DNA of 64,000 bases from contig JADWOT020001138.1 of the NCBI GenBank assembly GCA_036345935.2, positions 62,001 through 126,000 of the forward strand, written 5' to 3'. The DNA comes from Taenia hydatigena (lineage: Eukaryota; Platyhelminthes; Cestoda; Cyclophyllidea; Taeniidae). The notes under the pieces are model-generated. The model saw only the letters and a list, made by a program, of their open reading frames with translations, had not been told where the DNA came from and ran no database searches. Shown piece after piece: positions 32,001 to 43,810 of this stretch (within the stretch, counting starts at the first letter, position 1; each line of letters starts with the position of its first letter). Made by a program: the position numbers and the translations under genes.

Positions 32001-34837
32001 TGGCAGTACCAAATAAGAAATCTTACTACCTGCCAAATTTGAAACGAAGATTATATCATGAAAAGCTTTTAGACCCAAGAGAACCTGATCTGTCAGCTTT
32101 TTTAGATAGGATTGTGCTGCTATGCGGTTGTGGTACTGTCCATGACTCGGCGTAGCAGACACTGATGTTCATTTAGAATAGAGATCAGAAGATATGATCC
32201 TCTATGCAGCTACAGGAGTGCTTTTCGAATGGAACACATGCAACTGGATTGATGTCTCTACTCAACGGCATTTATCTCCATTTGAAACGGTGGAATGGCT
32301 TGAATGTCTTAAATCAGGAAAGCTGTTCATTTCACCATCTTTGTTTTAAAATGAATTCAATGTAAGATAAATCAGAGCATGATGTCATTGTAAGAGAGAA
32401 ATGTATTATGGAATATATCCCCTAGCAGTGTGGCCCATCGAATCCTCACAAGTCTGATTTGTCACCAGTAAATAATGTTTTAGCTTGATGCCGACAAAAT
32501 TGCTCACGGTTTCTCCAAACTAAAATTATCCAAACTGACTTGTAAATTTGTCTTAAATAGGTTGATCAAGGAAGGCGCTATTAAATGACTAAAGTCCGTC
32601 GATTTTCATAATAAACCAATCCAGCAAGTGCGCACTACCTACCTATTGGCGAGAGTAAACAGAGGGCAGCTAAGCGGTTGCAGGTGAGTGGATAAACTTC
32701 GGTTAAGTCAGACCAAAGCTGTGATTTAAAACGCTTTAAGGAGAATTAACCCAACCCTTTGCCATCTACTGAAAACAACAATGCATTTTAAATTAAATTA
32801 ACTGCGCTATTCACAGTTATGTTTGGAGACCGTGAGTTTCCCCATAAGGGGTCTTTCGAACTCTTTTTAACGTATATGTCCTTTGTATGATTGACGCTGA
32901 GATTTCAACTGATGGCTCAAATGCAGAGCAGATGCCACTGTCTGCGTAGGCAAGTACATTCTATGTTACTTTGTTAGATCAGAGCAATGAGCAAATCCTA
33001 ACTGGTGAAGCTGGTAACGTATTTTGATGGTGGTTATGCTGGTTGGTTTGTACGCTGACTGCGCCATTTCTTTATCATGGGTAAAATGCGTTGCCGACGA
33101 ACAGTGAGACAAGTTTCTTTGATGTTCTGGGATGCATGCGGGTGTCAGGCTGCTCAATGCAAGAGGCCTCAAGAGCAAGCGCGCTGTAAGAACTTCTGCA
33201 AAATCTACAGGTTTGTCGTGGTAGACTGAAAGCCTCTCGAGTAGTGTTGACACCTACTCTGAGGTAACCCTATATGTTTGAGTGCCATGTGAACGTGTCT
33301 AATCCAAAGCAAACCCATATTAATTAATCATTAACTCATTCAACCATCATCATGCGCAATGCTGAGATGTAGTAGAATGGCAACCACGTTACGTGATAAG
33401 AGAACTACCTTCATTCGTAAAATCGAGTTGCTTATAGAAACAAATAGCGTGGTGGCATCTACCAACTCCGCATCTTAACGCTCTTTGGTAACAGTGTCGA
33501 GTACTGTATTTACCCCTTAAATTGATTGATTAATTGATTTAATTGTTTGGCTTCTCCCTCCTTTCAACCCTCACACTGCATTTCATTTAGCGCTTTTTCG
33601 GCAGCTGATTGCATTCAACAATTATTCTCGTGGTCAGCAATTGCCTCTAATCCTTTTGTTCAGTCTCCACATCCAACTTGCTATCTTTCTCTTCTGCATA
33701 CTTATTCAAAACTACCGAGTGACAGTACGCGCAATCCAGCGCCAATTTTTCACTTTCTTACTAAAATAAATGATTGAAATGTCTTCAAAGACAGCATCGC
33801 GCAAATATGACTTCCACGATATTCGGATTTAATTGCTGTTTACTATCTTAAAGGCTTATTTAGGTGGTGAAGAGTTCCCCAACGATCCCTTAGACGTCAA
33901 TAAACCATATGGCTATTACTTCGAAGGATTTTTTCTTTTATCCTGACAACTCGTAATTGTAAGACTAATGGTTCGATTCGTGTATTGATCGAACGGCCGA
34001 TAAAACTCTTGCAGAAAGGTTCTTTTTTGCTAAAAACAAATGCCCAACTTCGTTTTAATGTGCAACTGCTTTTACCTTTAAATTGATATCCGTAAAACTA
34101 GCAGCTCTTTCCTGTACACCACTCACAATTTAAGTGGAGCTATGAATATAACAGCATCTGTATCGTCTACGCTGTGTCCACTCCACTGTTGCTTAATTTT
34201 TGGCTCCTTCCTCTGCTCTCTTGGGCTTTGCTGTAAGTGTTCTAAGCCAGCAACGAGGTTTTGGATAGAAGAAGGCAGTAAATGCCCAACCCTCCTTTGT
34301 ATTGAACACGCTTTCTTTCTTATAGCGCATAGCTCATCAGTGGGTTCTATATCACAGGCAAAAAGCGCATGATTATCACGTTTGTTTTACGCTATAAGCC
34401 ATTTAAAATTTGGTTGCACATAAAACTGTGCACATGTATTGGTTCGACATTAGCATGCAGCCGCCCATGAACCTTAAATGTACTGATGCGATCTGACCCA
34501 TTGCAGAGCACAACGTTTGCCTTATCATCCCAGCAAACAATCCTCGGCTAATTATGCACAGGCAGAACTTCACTTTATCAGTGCCTGTTTGGTTCTATTT
34601 CAGTAGATCAACTACAATCGCTACTCAGTAGATGCCCTTACCCTATGAGGTCAACATTTGTAACGCGAAAGCATGGAAATGACATAAGGCTTGCAGAAAA
34701 CTCACAAGTCTTGCAGGCGTGATAGTTTATTGGCGCATTCTACCCAAACAAAACATCGTGCAAGTCTGCAAAGTGGAATAGACAAATGCGAAAACATAAC
34801 CATATAAAATGCGCCTGATGGACGAGGAAATACTTAC
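29076..34837. other. No gene recognised
   Basis: Only short open frames, the longest about 106 codons (30891-31211, plus; 33253-32966, minus, 95). No motif supports any of them. Later exons of the zinc-finger gene may lie in the right-hand part of this stretch, but I could not identify one. Confidence 0.4.
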
Positions 34838-35662
34838 CTAAATGACGTGAACGCAAATGTTCTTGCATATCTTCCAACGTCAGAAATCCTGCGTTGCATT
34901 CCGTGCAGTAAAGACGTATTTCTGAATCCCCCATTTTTTGGGCTGCAGCATGGTACAATAAGGCATGAAGTTGTGTGTTGTTCACGGAAAATGTTAAGAC
35001 CATTATAGAAAGGCAGAGTACATTAGATATAATTAGAATTAGACGGACGCAAACTCACAAATGTGTGTTGCGATAAAGTGGTTACTGTATTCCTCAAATT
35101 GAGTAAATGACTCAGAGCACACACAGCACGCATTGTGATTCGAGGCTATTTTTAAGTTCAAAAGAAGGTGCTTTTGCAAAAGGATATTGAACAAGAATAA
35201 AGGAGAGATTTCGCAGAAGCCTTTACCCTTTTGATGCTGTAAGATCGTTGCAATGGTTCTGCACTTCATTGGGCAAACTGGACAAGGTACAATCAAGTCA
35301 GCTAAAATGTGAAATATGCAAAAACGGTGCTAAAGTCGTGCTGGTGGCTAATGAGGTGGTAGAGCGCAGCCACTTAATAGTAAATCGAGATCATCTGAAT
35401 CTATTTCCTAGTTAGATAAGATGGTGTCATTCGGATAGAAAAAAATGGTCAGCATGCTTAACATGGCTCATCAATTGGCAACCAAATTTAAAATTCCCAC
35501 AAATATATGTCATTAATTAAGTTGCACACACTTAACTCAGTTTTGCTGAAGCAAAAATGAATGTGCAGCTTAAAACTAAAAAGGCACCTGCCTTGATGCT
35601 CTCGAAACATATGTGCTTCAAGCGAGTTGATGGTCCTGAATTGAGCGAAGCAAATTCTACAT
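34838..35662 (-). CDS. C2H2 zinc-finger protein, four internal exons (partial)
   Basis: On the minus strand exons 35662-35592, 35301-35227, 35145-35059 and 34942-34838 join in a consistent frame. The three introns between them are all phase 1, and the last donor is phase 1 too. Each exon carries about one finger: CRICFAQFRTINSLEAHMFREH; CPVC with His after twelve residues and its last His in the next exon (H-x5-H); CCVCSESFTQFEEYSNHFIATH; CTECNAGFLTLEDMQEHLRSRH. Three keep C-x2-C-x12-H-x4-H. Spacers between fingers are long and lack the TGEKP linker, so this is not a classic DNA-binding array of the Kruppel type. First and last exons were not found. Likely a nuclear nucleic-acid or protein-binding factor; the family is not known to me. 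Confidence 0.8.
35592..35662 (-). CDS. Zinc-finger exon 1 of those seen, with GC donor
   Basis: Acceptor GACTGCAG above 35662, preceded by a pyrimidine-rich TCTCATCTTCATCTCCCCC. It carries a full finger (C-x2-C-x12-H-x4-H). In the required phase 1 the only workable donor is AAG followed by GCAGGT, a GC-AG intron of the rare but known type. Confidence 0.6.
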
Positions 35663-36540
35663 CTGCAGTCATCCATTTTGGGGGAGATGAAGATGAGACA
35701 CGCAACGCTCTGTAATAGAGCCTACGGTACGTATAATGCAAAGCAGAGGCGCCAACTGAATTCGTTCTTAACCTTTCACATAACTAAAACACAGAGGAGC
35801 ATAAGTCGCATAATTTGTTAAAAACTTTTGTAGCGTGGTAGCTGGTAGCAGTGAATCTCAATCGCTAGGGCTATGTTGTGGTGCAGTTTTGTTAATTTTA
35901 AAGACTTTAAGTTTCCATGCTGGCCAGTGTTAAAAAGATGTTATGCTAACTTATGAAGCATTGTCACGGAATAAAGGAGTCGTGGTTATTCGATTTGGGC
36001 CATTGAAGATTCACGTACGAGCAAGGATGTCTGTGATAATCATCAATTCCAAAACCGCGCTGTGCAAAGACGGACACTACCTGTTAAACGTAGACCTTAG
36101 TTCCTTGAATATTTGCACCCACCCATCTATAATGTTAGATAGACAGGTTTTATACGGTACGCGAGTAGTGATGCCACCATTTTAATAAAACGCTGTTTTT
36201 TTAGCCCACACTACTACACCCTGATTGTTAAGAAGATAAGAATTGATTGGCAAGGCTGGCTTGCTGATGGCCATTGACGGTATCAAACCTGAAGTCTACA
36301 TAAACCTCTTCCAGTTACCCCATCTAAAACTTAATCGTGGTTCCTGCACGGCTTTAGCAGAACAACATTCACGATATCTACCCCTGTCGTTACCCATATC
36401 GTACCCATTCTTCTCTATCCTGCCTTATCAAACGGTTCCCTGACGCCTTACACCGCAGTATTAACCCAACCTCACCACTCGCAAGAAAGAGCGTCACATT
36501 CATTTCATCCACACTGGAGAACATCTCACTGCGTGATACA
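35663..36540. other. Upstream flank of the zinc-finger exons; nothing recognised
   Basis: Earlier exons of the zinc-finger gene are expected on the minus strand here or further up. I found no further C-x2-C...H pattern. Plus-strand frames at 35943-36185 and 36243-36443 have no support. Confidence 0.35.
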
Positions 36541-36554
36541 TCGCATAGCGGACT

Positions 36555-36628
36555 GGCCTAGACCAGAATCCGAACCCGGAACCTCAACCACTAAAAACGC
36601 GAATTATACGCCCAGACTTCTGGTCCAC
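36555..36628 (-). repeat. tRNA-like SINE head
   Basis: Read on the minus strand, a T-arm is formed by CCGGG, loop TTCGGAT and TCTGG, followed by TCTAGGCC as a possible acceptor 3' strand; GGACCAGA upstream pairs with it only in part. The B box GGTTCGGATTC is close to consensus. The T-arm closely resembles those at 20528 (plus) and 54731 (minus). The D-arm is not recognisable, so I call it a tRNA-derived SINE head and not a gene. Confidence 0.45.
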
Positions 36629-39600
36629 ACCAACCAGCGTGTACCAGCTTTTCATCCCACCTACTTTTTACTTCTTCACCAGTGTTTGCCCGTAATGTGC
36701 TGTTCTTTCGTGGCCGCTCTTGCGACCAGCAACTCTGCGGCTCTGCTGATGAGCATTGAAAAAGACTGCTACCCAAATTCGCTTGGGCTGTCAAGCAGCA
36801 AATAAAAGACAACACAGTGGCCAAAGAACAGCTGCACATGATCCTCTAAACCACAGTTGCTGACTTATTAGTGAATACAAATTATGATGATTTTTAGGAC
36901 ATGACATCCGCTTTAGCTGTTAAAGCTCCCGGACTCAGATCTAGCTGAGCCTGAGTTTCATTAATTGCTCATGGATGGCTTAGAGAGCATGCTTGGAACT
37001 TCTAGATTCTTCATTTAGTTGTTGAGAGTTGCTGTTCCTGCACTTATTGGCACAGTCTTGCAATGTTTCTTCTTCCAAGTTTCTCATTTACATATACCGC
37101 GCAAATACTTCTTTTTCTAAGGTCACCACGCGTATATGATGTGAGGGTTCGTTGGTCATTCCGAAAGTGGATTTCTTCGAGGCTAATTTGATTATATTAC
37201 TACAAAGCAATGGACACTGAATTTGTTTTGGGAACCATTTGAATTTTACACGCTTTTGTGAGTAATGAAAAGCAGTATTTAGGTTTGTGCGAGTTCCCTT
37301 GACGTGTATTGTATTAAGACATATATATCAAGGTTTGTCATTAGATGCACGGCCGTGAACCACGCAGTAGCCTAAAGCTATTATGTTAAATGCTAAAACA
37401 ACTCTTTTAAACTTTACTTTTGCATTCTTCGCATTTCATTTTGTACGGTGAGGCCTATGGCAATAGAAGTTATGCAATTTTACCCCCTCTTTTATTTCTC
37501 ATGGCAGACTGGACGTAAACGTACATTTTCTTTTTTCTTAAGCAATAGAAGCTAAGACATTTTGGAACATCAACCGATGGCAAGGCAAATTAATGCTGAA
37601 CCTCTTTAATTGTGTCGCCATAGGAAGTGCATGAGTTCGAAGTCTGCGGATGGAAAGCCAAATATGCTTTAAGAGGTCCAATGCGCTTCCACATCTTCGA
37701 AATTCCTCAGGAAGTGATGAGAAAAATTAGAATTTTGGTCAGGGCGTTTTCTTAGACAAGAGTTTTGTAGACTAAACTACGACAAAATAAGATAAAGCCG
37801 AGCGAGAGGTGATAGGCGGTGGTTGCATTTAAGGAGGTTAGTTTATAAAGTCTCTTCAATAGGATGCCAGTCGGCTCGGAGAAGATAAACGCTGATCTAA
37901 ATGAGAAGGACAAATCGTTTGCCTTATGCGGCTTAGTGTTACCAGAAGTAAGAAGGGCTTTGCAAAGGAGTGTGGGAAGACCAAAGCACTGCCATAAGCC
38001 AAAAGGCGTCGGATAGAGGCGTCGCAGAATGTGATAGACAAGCGTAAAAAGCGCTGCGAAGCCTGCAAAGAAATAGTTCTTAACGCCGCACTGACTTCAA
38101 GGTTTGTTCAAATTTATCCACAACACTGCAACCGTAGATATAATCGCGCTTTTCGGTTTAAATTTGTTCTCCCTTAAAGTTCTGTATGGTAATGGTGGCT
38201 TTGCATGCCTCTCCGTGAACATTCGCAAACCCCAAGTGATATCTCAACTGTGATATTGAAAAGCCCTCAGGTGGCAGACAACAAGCACCAACAATTTATG
38301 TTCAGACTGCTGCAAGATTGCTCAATGGGATTAGTAAGCCAATGTATAATCCTTGCAAGCATCTTAGTTTGTCGATACAAAATATAATTCTGTAGTATAG
38401 CATCAACGAAGGCAGTGCTCACGGACTCCTGAGTTGCGGAACAACCACAACTCATGCGAATAAATTTGTATTCATGGCGTTTGCCAAAGAATAAGGTAAA
38501 ACACACTTGAAAGTGCATTATATTTGCGTTACCCAGCACTAATGGTTAAATATTAGCCACGGAGCTTTCGTAAGAAGGATGATGGTGGAAAAAGAGTACT
38601 CAAGGGCTGTAAGAATGCAGTATTAACAAAGTTCATAATTTACAAGATCACTGGCAAGATATTCCTGTGTTCATAATTTCAGCTATTTGAGCTATTGGCT
38701 GCTGACTGTTTAAAAGCAATTTGACAGCTGGGTGTGTCTGCGTAGCCCAAGCCTAATTTGGAAGCAAAAATAGGATCGACAAGTACTCTAGTGCTGATCT
38801 CTGATTCCGGTACAGACGCTGCTTCCCCCCTTCACCGATAACTTAAATAGGATAGTGATCGCATTCCTCATTACCACGGAGGGGCTCTTTGAAACATGGC
38901 CAAAAGTTAAGTGCGTCTCTCTGTCCGATGCAGCTGTAGGGTGATTTTAGGAATAAATAGCTTAAGACTTTGACGCTGTCGAGCCAATACATTGTGCAAC
39001 GTAGTTGGAATGCGGTGTTGATAAGAAATTTCTCAGATTTAATGGGAGGATATTTTGACAAGAACACAAGGTACGAAGAAGACGTCTGTCATTCCTTGCC
39101 ATTTCCCGTAGTCAGCTGCCCTCAATAACGAGTGAATATACGAGCTGTTGGGTGGTATAATTATCTCGTAGGATAATGTAATTTTAAGCATCATAGCGGT
39201 TGTCAGCATTAGGTAGACCGGCTGAGTATTTGACTGCCACACTCACTGAGTCGCTTAGCCTGCAAACGTAAATGAGATAACGGCTACCTTGAGGTCTAAC
39301 GCAAGCAGGATTGTTGACCAGCTGATGTGCTAGAGACCGGTTAAGAGAAGTATGGGCGTCCGACCGTCTTGAGCGTGGAGGGTACAGAGGTGAGTGGGGA
39401 AGTCGTGGCACCCAGAACTGCGATTTGTTCCACATCCTACAGGCGATTACACGTCATGTCAGTTGACTTGTGACAGGTTAAATTTTTATAGCACAAGGAT
39501 CTTGCGCATCGTCTCGGGCAGACTTGAGTGCAGACGATAGTAGTTTTAACGGTCTACCATTACGTGCAGTTACAGGAATTACGCGAGGTATGAATAAAGT

Positions 39601-41112
39601 AAGTAAGAGTTAGGTGAGATAAGTGGAGAGGGTGTTGGAGGTGACAAACTTGCATGTGAATGTGAGAGCTGGAAATCGAGGAACTAAATGAGGGAGGAGG
39701 AGGAAGAAGGGAGAAAGAAAAAAGCTTTGATGCTCATATTCATTTCTCTGGACTGCTCCCATTCTGGCAAATTAAGAAACAAATGCCATAGTGTAGACGA
39801 TCGCATCGCTCCTTTTTAGCATTCTCATCTGACGATTTGCAATAATCGCACTTTGCAACTACAATCACTTCTCGCGTTGTGGTCAGTGGATCGGTGGCAT
39901 GTAATCACCCTACGGAGAAAATTACATAACCATTCGTCTGCAAAGAAAAGCGGCTCGGATTTGTGTTTACCACCCTTCTACTGTGCTTTCCAAATAGAAT
40001 GGGTTAGATTGTTTGCAACTGCTCCTTTGATCTGCTACTTGGAGAAGCTTGGTGGTGTCGTTTCGCTTAAAACGACCTGAACAAAACCTAACTAGCTTGA
40101 ATGATCTTCTCTTATTGATATGGACTTTAATATTTCCTTTTTTAGAGAGGTCTACACCGACTGCAACACTGTCTAAATACAGAGCTATATTGCACACAGT
40201 AGGTTGAGTCAGCGTAATCTTGTGTAGAGTGGAACATGTTATTTTGGCATGGACTTGGCTGGTTCATGGTCTGTTTGATTACCAATGGAAGTAATAATGA
40301 TGTATCGTCGATGCAACAACAAATTCTTGTTTCACAACTGCGATTTTGGTAGTCTAGATCCGTTTAATAAGCTCCATGCAGGCCCAATTGGCAGACTGGC
40401 GCCAAACTCAGGATGGCACGAAATTGGCTAACACAGTTGTGATTGTGATTGTGCTTAAATGCGGTTTCCAGAGAAGTTAGCAGATTTTACGCTAAGTGGG
40501 GTTACGCGTACGGGGCCATAAAATCAATGTCGATCAAGTCCTTTGATGATGCACTTAATTTAGAGGAGACTTTCCAACCCCATCCAAAGGTGTGATTCTG
40601 TGGTTGGATGTAACTATTGCCTCGAATTTTCGCACTCAGTTTAAAAAGCAAAATCTAGATAGAAATTTCTTGTAAATGGATCTGCTAGGCAGCAGAATGC
40701 TTAGCAGTATGTATTGAGTACGAAAATTAGAGAAACTCTGGCGAAATCATCTAATTGTTAACAGCAGCCTGCTTGAGCCAATTAGTTGATTCTTATGATC
40801 ATGCATAGCACAAAGTCACCCCCTTTGTGACTTAACATCACTTTTTACCTGATCACGAATCCGACAAGATGAAATGTCAGATGACAAGAGGTCAGTGGCC
40901 TAAAGACCTGATCTTCTTTTATGCTAGCATCAGCATATCACACATTGTGTCCAGCGCATTATGAAGAATTTATTAAGTTCTAATACAGTAACAGAGTAAG
41001 GCCATACACAGACACACAATCACTTACTCTTGACAAAATTGGTGCAAAATAATGTAAGTGTACGTCTTAATTTTGATGGATGCTATAATAGATATGAAAT
41101 TGCAGATTCGGC
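36629..41112. other. No gene recognised; purine tract near 39.69 kb
   Basis: Short open frames without motifs. At about 39688-39725 the plus strand is a pure purine tract (GAGGGAGGAGGAGGAAGAAG and onward). Nothing else could be supported. Confidence 0.4.
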
Positions 41113-41298
41113 CTAAGCACTGACAGAGCTTATGCAAGATCAGCTGTGGCACATCGCGTTCGTAAGCTAGAAGGAAAGCAGAATGCCGAGCAGGCAGTGC
41201 TAATCCCATTCTCATCATCATTCTCAGATGATGTTTGAAGCCATCGGGCAAGAAGGCAATGGTGTCAGAAGGTAATGCACATGAATTACTTCCACCAC
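41113..41298 (-). CDS. Possible exon of an unknown gene
   Basis: After a TCAATTCAG acceptor, the minus strand reads GSNSCALPSDTIAFLPDGFK, HHLRMMMRMGLALPARHSAF and LLAYERDVPQLILHKLCQ. Composition and third-base use look coding and unlike the flanking AT-rich sequence. The donor side is unclear, so the lower boundary is a guess. I do not recognise the family. The exon at 43810-43649 on the same strand might belong to the same gene. Confidence 0.3.
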
Positions 41299-42073
41299 CT
41301 GAATTGATTAATGCTATACAGTCGATGCATTTCTTTATAACCACACAAAAGCACGTATAATTACTTGCTTTCTGTGAATTCGGTGTATTTTGATGGAAAG
41401 GAAGGACGCACAAGTACTAACCAAGGACTTCTTGCACCCGCGCCGTCGTGGCTGCGCACCTCATCCAACGAGTCAGTAAGAAACGTGCATGAAGCTGGAT
41501 GGCTCAAGCAAAGACAAGCGTCCTGATGGTAGTCGTGTTCACTAGCGCTTATTTAGCACTTCAGTGTTCTGCCAAGCTGGTGTTTGAAATGTAACCATCA
41601 CGATTTGTCGTGACTAAGTTCATTCGTAGAGGGAGTTATTCGCTGATTTCGAAGGCACCTTCTAAACAAGGAGATGATGAGACCACGCCATATGCAGTAA
41701 ACAATCATGCAGAGATATAGGTCACAGATGACCAAATTGAAGAAGGTAAAGGCTTATTTGGGCAGCAATTTTACCCTTTGAAATAATTTTGCGCTCCTTT
41801 TGATGCACTTTTTGAGTTATGGTCAGCATTGGAGATTAGAAATGGGTCGTGGTGGATCTGGATTAAAAGCGCAACGTTCCCTTTAACCAATGCAAGATGA
41901 AACAGAATTTTATATAAAAAAAATTGGACAATGAAGAGAAAATTTTGCTCTCAAATATCCGAGATATTCCATGGCAACACGCGTAATAAGATATAGCTTA
42001 TAATTATTTAATAAGATTCGATCTACAAGTAAACGTTTTCCATGGCTGTGCCAGAACCGACTTAGTTGCGCTT

Positions 42074-42433
42074 GTGTTCTTGCGTTTGTTTATGTACGGA
42101 CGACGGCGTGCCATGCCGGTGTCAAAATTAACAGAGCGGATTTGTCTGGATGTAATACAAGCTAATTCAGATGAGCTTTGCACTAGTTTGTCTAGCATAA
42201 ATTCGTGTGTTAATTACTTCATTTCGCGCATACCGCCGTCAACTGGGTTTACGCTAAATTTGTTATCAAAAACAATGGTTGTTTTGATAAAGATGCCCAT
42301 GGCGTTGTATTTCCTTGCAATTCAATTTCACCAATCAAAAGAAGAAAGCCGTAAAATGGTAAGCATAGTGCTGGTAGAAACGCACACAGCACGATTAGTA
42401 GATTCCAATCTAATGATGCCATTAGAATACTAG
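42074..42433 (+). CDS. Open frame of 119 codons, unknown
   Basis: Starts at ATG 42074 and stops with TAG. The product has a basic start and a hydrophobic stretch (LLSKTMVVLIKMPMALYFLA near residues 63-82). A minus-strand frame overlaps its first part. A frame of this length can arise by chance in a window this size. No motif or splice site supports it. Confidence 0.15.
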   Translation: MFLRLFMYGRRRAMPVSKLTERICLDVIQANSDELCTSLSSINSCVNYFISRIPPSTGFTLNLLSKTMVVLIKMPMALYFLAIQFHQSKEESRKMVSIVLVETHTARLVDSNLMMPLEY

Positions 42434-43648
42434 TGCATAACTAATGCTTTTTATTGTAATCACTTTTGCACTCTTTATTTATACATCGACATAATCTTCC
42501 TATTAATACTACACGGCTACCATATCATTGAATTTTCTGATTGACTGGTTCCACAATTATTGCATTTTTGATCACGATAATTGCCTGATTCGACATTTAA
42601 AGAAACATACGGTTCTAATAAAAATTTACCACAGCCTAATACATAAACTGCAACGAATTCGTAGACTACGACAAAGTAAAAATCAGTCGCTCTTCCATGA
42701 GTGGGTAATCAACAGGATCGCATCAACGACTCATAAAGTGCTAGATGCGCAATGCGTGATGCGCAGATGAGTTCACCTTACCAAGGCAGTGTTGTATTGT
42801 CATCAGACACGTCGTATTGTCAGACCTACTATCAAGTAATCAGTCATGCTTAATTGCATGGGAGCACTAGTGCGTTTTGAAGTCATAAAATGCTAATGAT
42901 GAACGGTAACACAGCTGCGTACTACATGATTTGACATGGCAGCTAAACAACATGCTGCTAGCTATAAGAGTAGCGCATTGGACTGTGTTCTAATCCTAAC
43001 CATGGCAAAGTTCTGGTAAACTATTCATTGCTTTCAAGTTGGTCAGTCGCTTTGGAAACCTGCACCTTCAGAATCTTCGTCAAAACTGGCGGAAGTTTCA
43101 GCATTGGTGCAGCTTTGGACCCTTGATGTTGCAGTAGTTACTGTCTGGCACTACTGCAACTGGCAATATAGCTGTAGCGATTACAATTGATACAATGTTT
43201 CGCGAGATGGTGCTCTGCTGGTATTTGGGTTCGTACATCAATCACGTAGAAGGCTGCGTGTCCAGCCTTACGCATCTATCTGTCCCCTTCGACGATGCAG
43301 GGCATCGTAATCGACAAATTTGCATTAGTCTTCAACAAACTAAGGATCTATTTTGGCGTAGCATTATTGATTGTTCCCAATTCACTATAGCACGTAGTAA
43401 TATTTTATTGCCCTAGCCTAACTCACCTTATCTGCACGTCAAGCAGTAAGTTATATGAAGGAAGAGGGAGGACATAATTAAGGCAGAGCTTATATTTCCA
43501 CAAATCACTGAGAACAGACTTGATATTATGTATACAGATGACTCAAGGTTTCCTCAAAGTGCTTAAATATTTCTTTTGAGAGAACCTCGCAAAAAATTTG
43601 GCATTTACTTTGCCATGAAGCATAATAAGCCATTCCAGCAATAATAAC

Positions 43649-43810
43649 CTTTTTTAAACCATATTTTACGTGGTGCTCCATTCGTGCGTCCCTTCTAAAT
43701 GCTCTAGAATGAGTTGGCTTCCTTCTCTTTAATGCATGCAGAGCCGCATCGTTGGGTGGTGGACTAGGTATTAGCACCCAATCAGGTCCCTTCTCATAAA
43801 TTTGCATCAA
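43649..43810 (-). CDS. Possible 54-codon exon of an unknown gene
   Basis: The minus strand has an acceptor (GTCTAAAG), a 162-base open block and a donor (AAAAAAG with GTTATT), phase 0 at both ends. It reads LMQIYEKGPDWVLIPSPPP then NDAALHALKRRKPTHSRAFR and RDARMEHHVKYGLKK. The product is charged and looks like a genuine protein segment. I do not recognise it. Together with the 41.1-41.3 kb block it hints at one unidentified minus-strand gene. Confidence 0.3.

Noticed and set aside
42955..43015. tRNA-like words (GAGTAGCGCATTGGACTG and GTTCTAATCC)
   Set aside because: They resemble tRNA D-arm and B-box motifs, but the spacing is too short and no stems form. Could be a decayed SINE, not enough to list.
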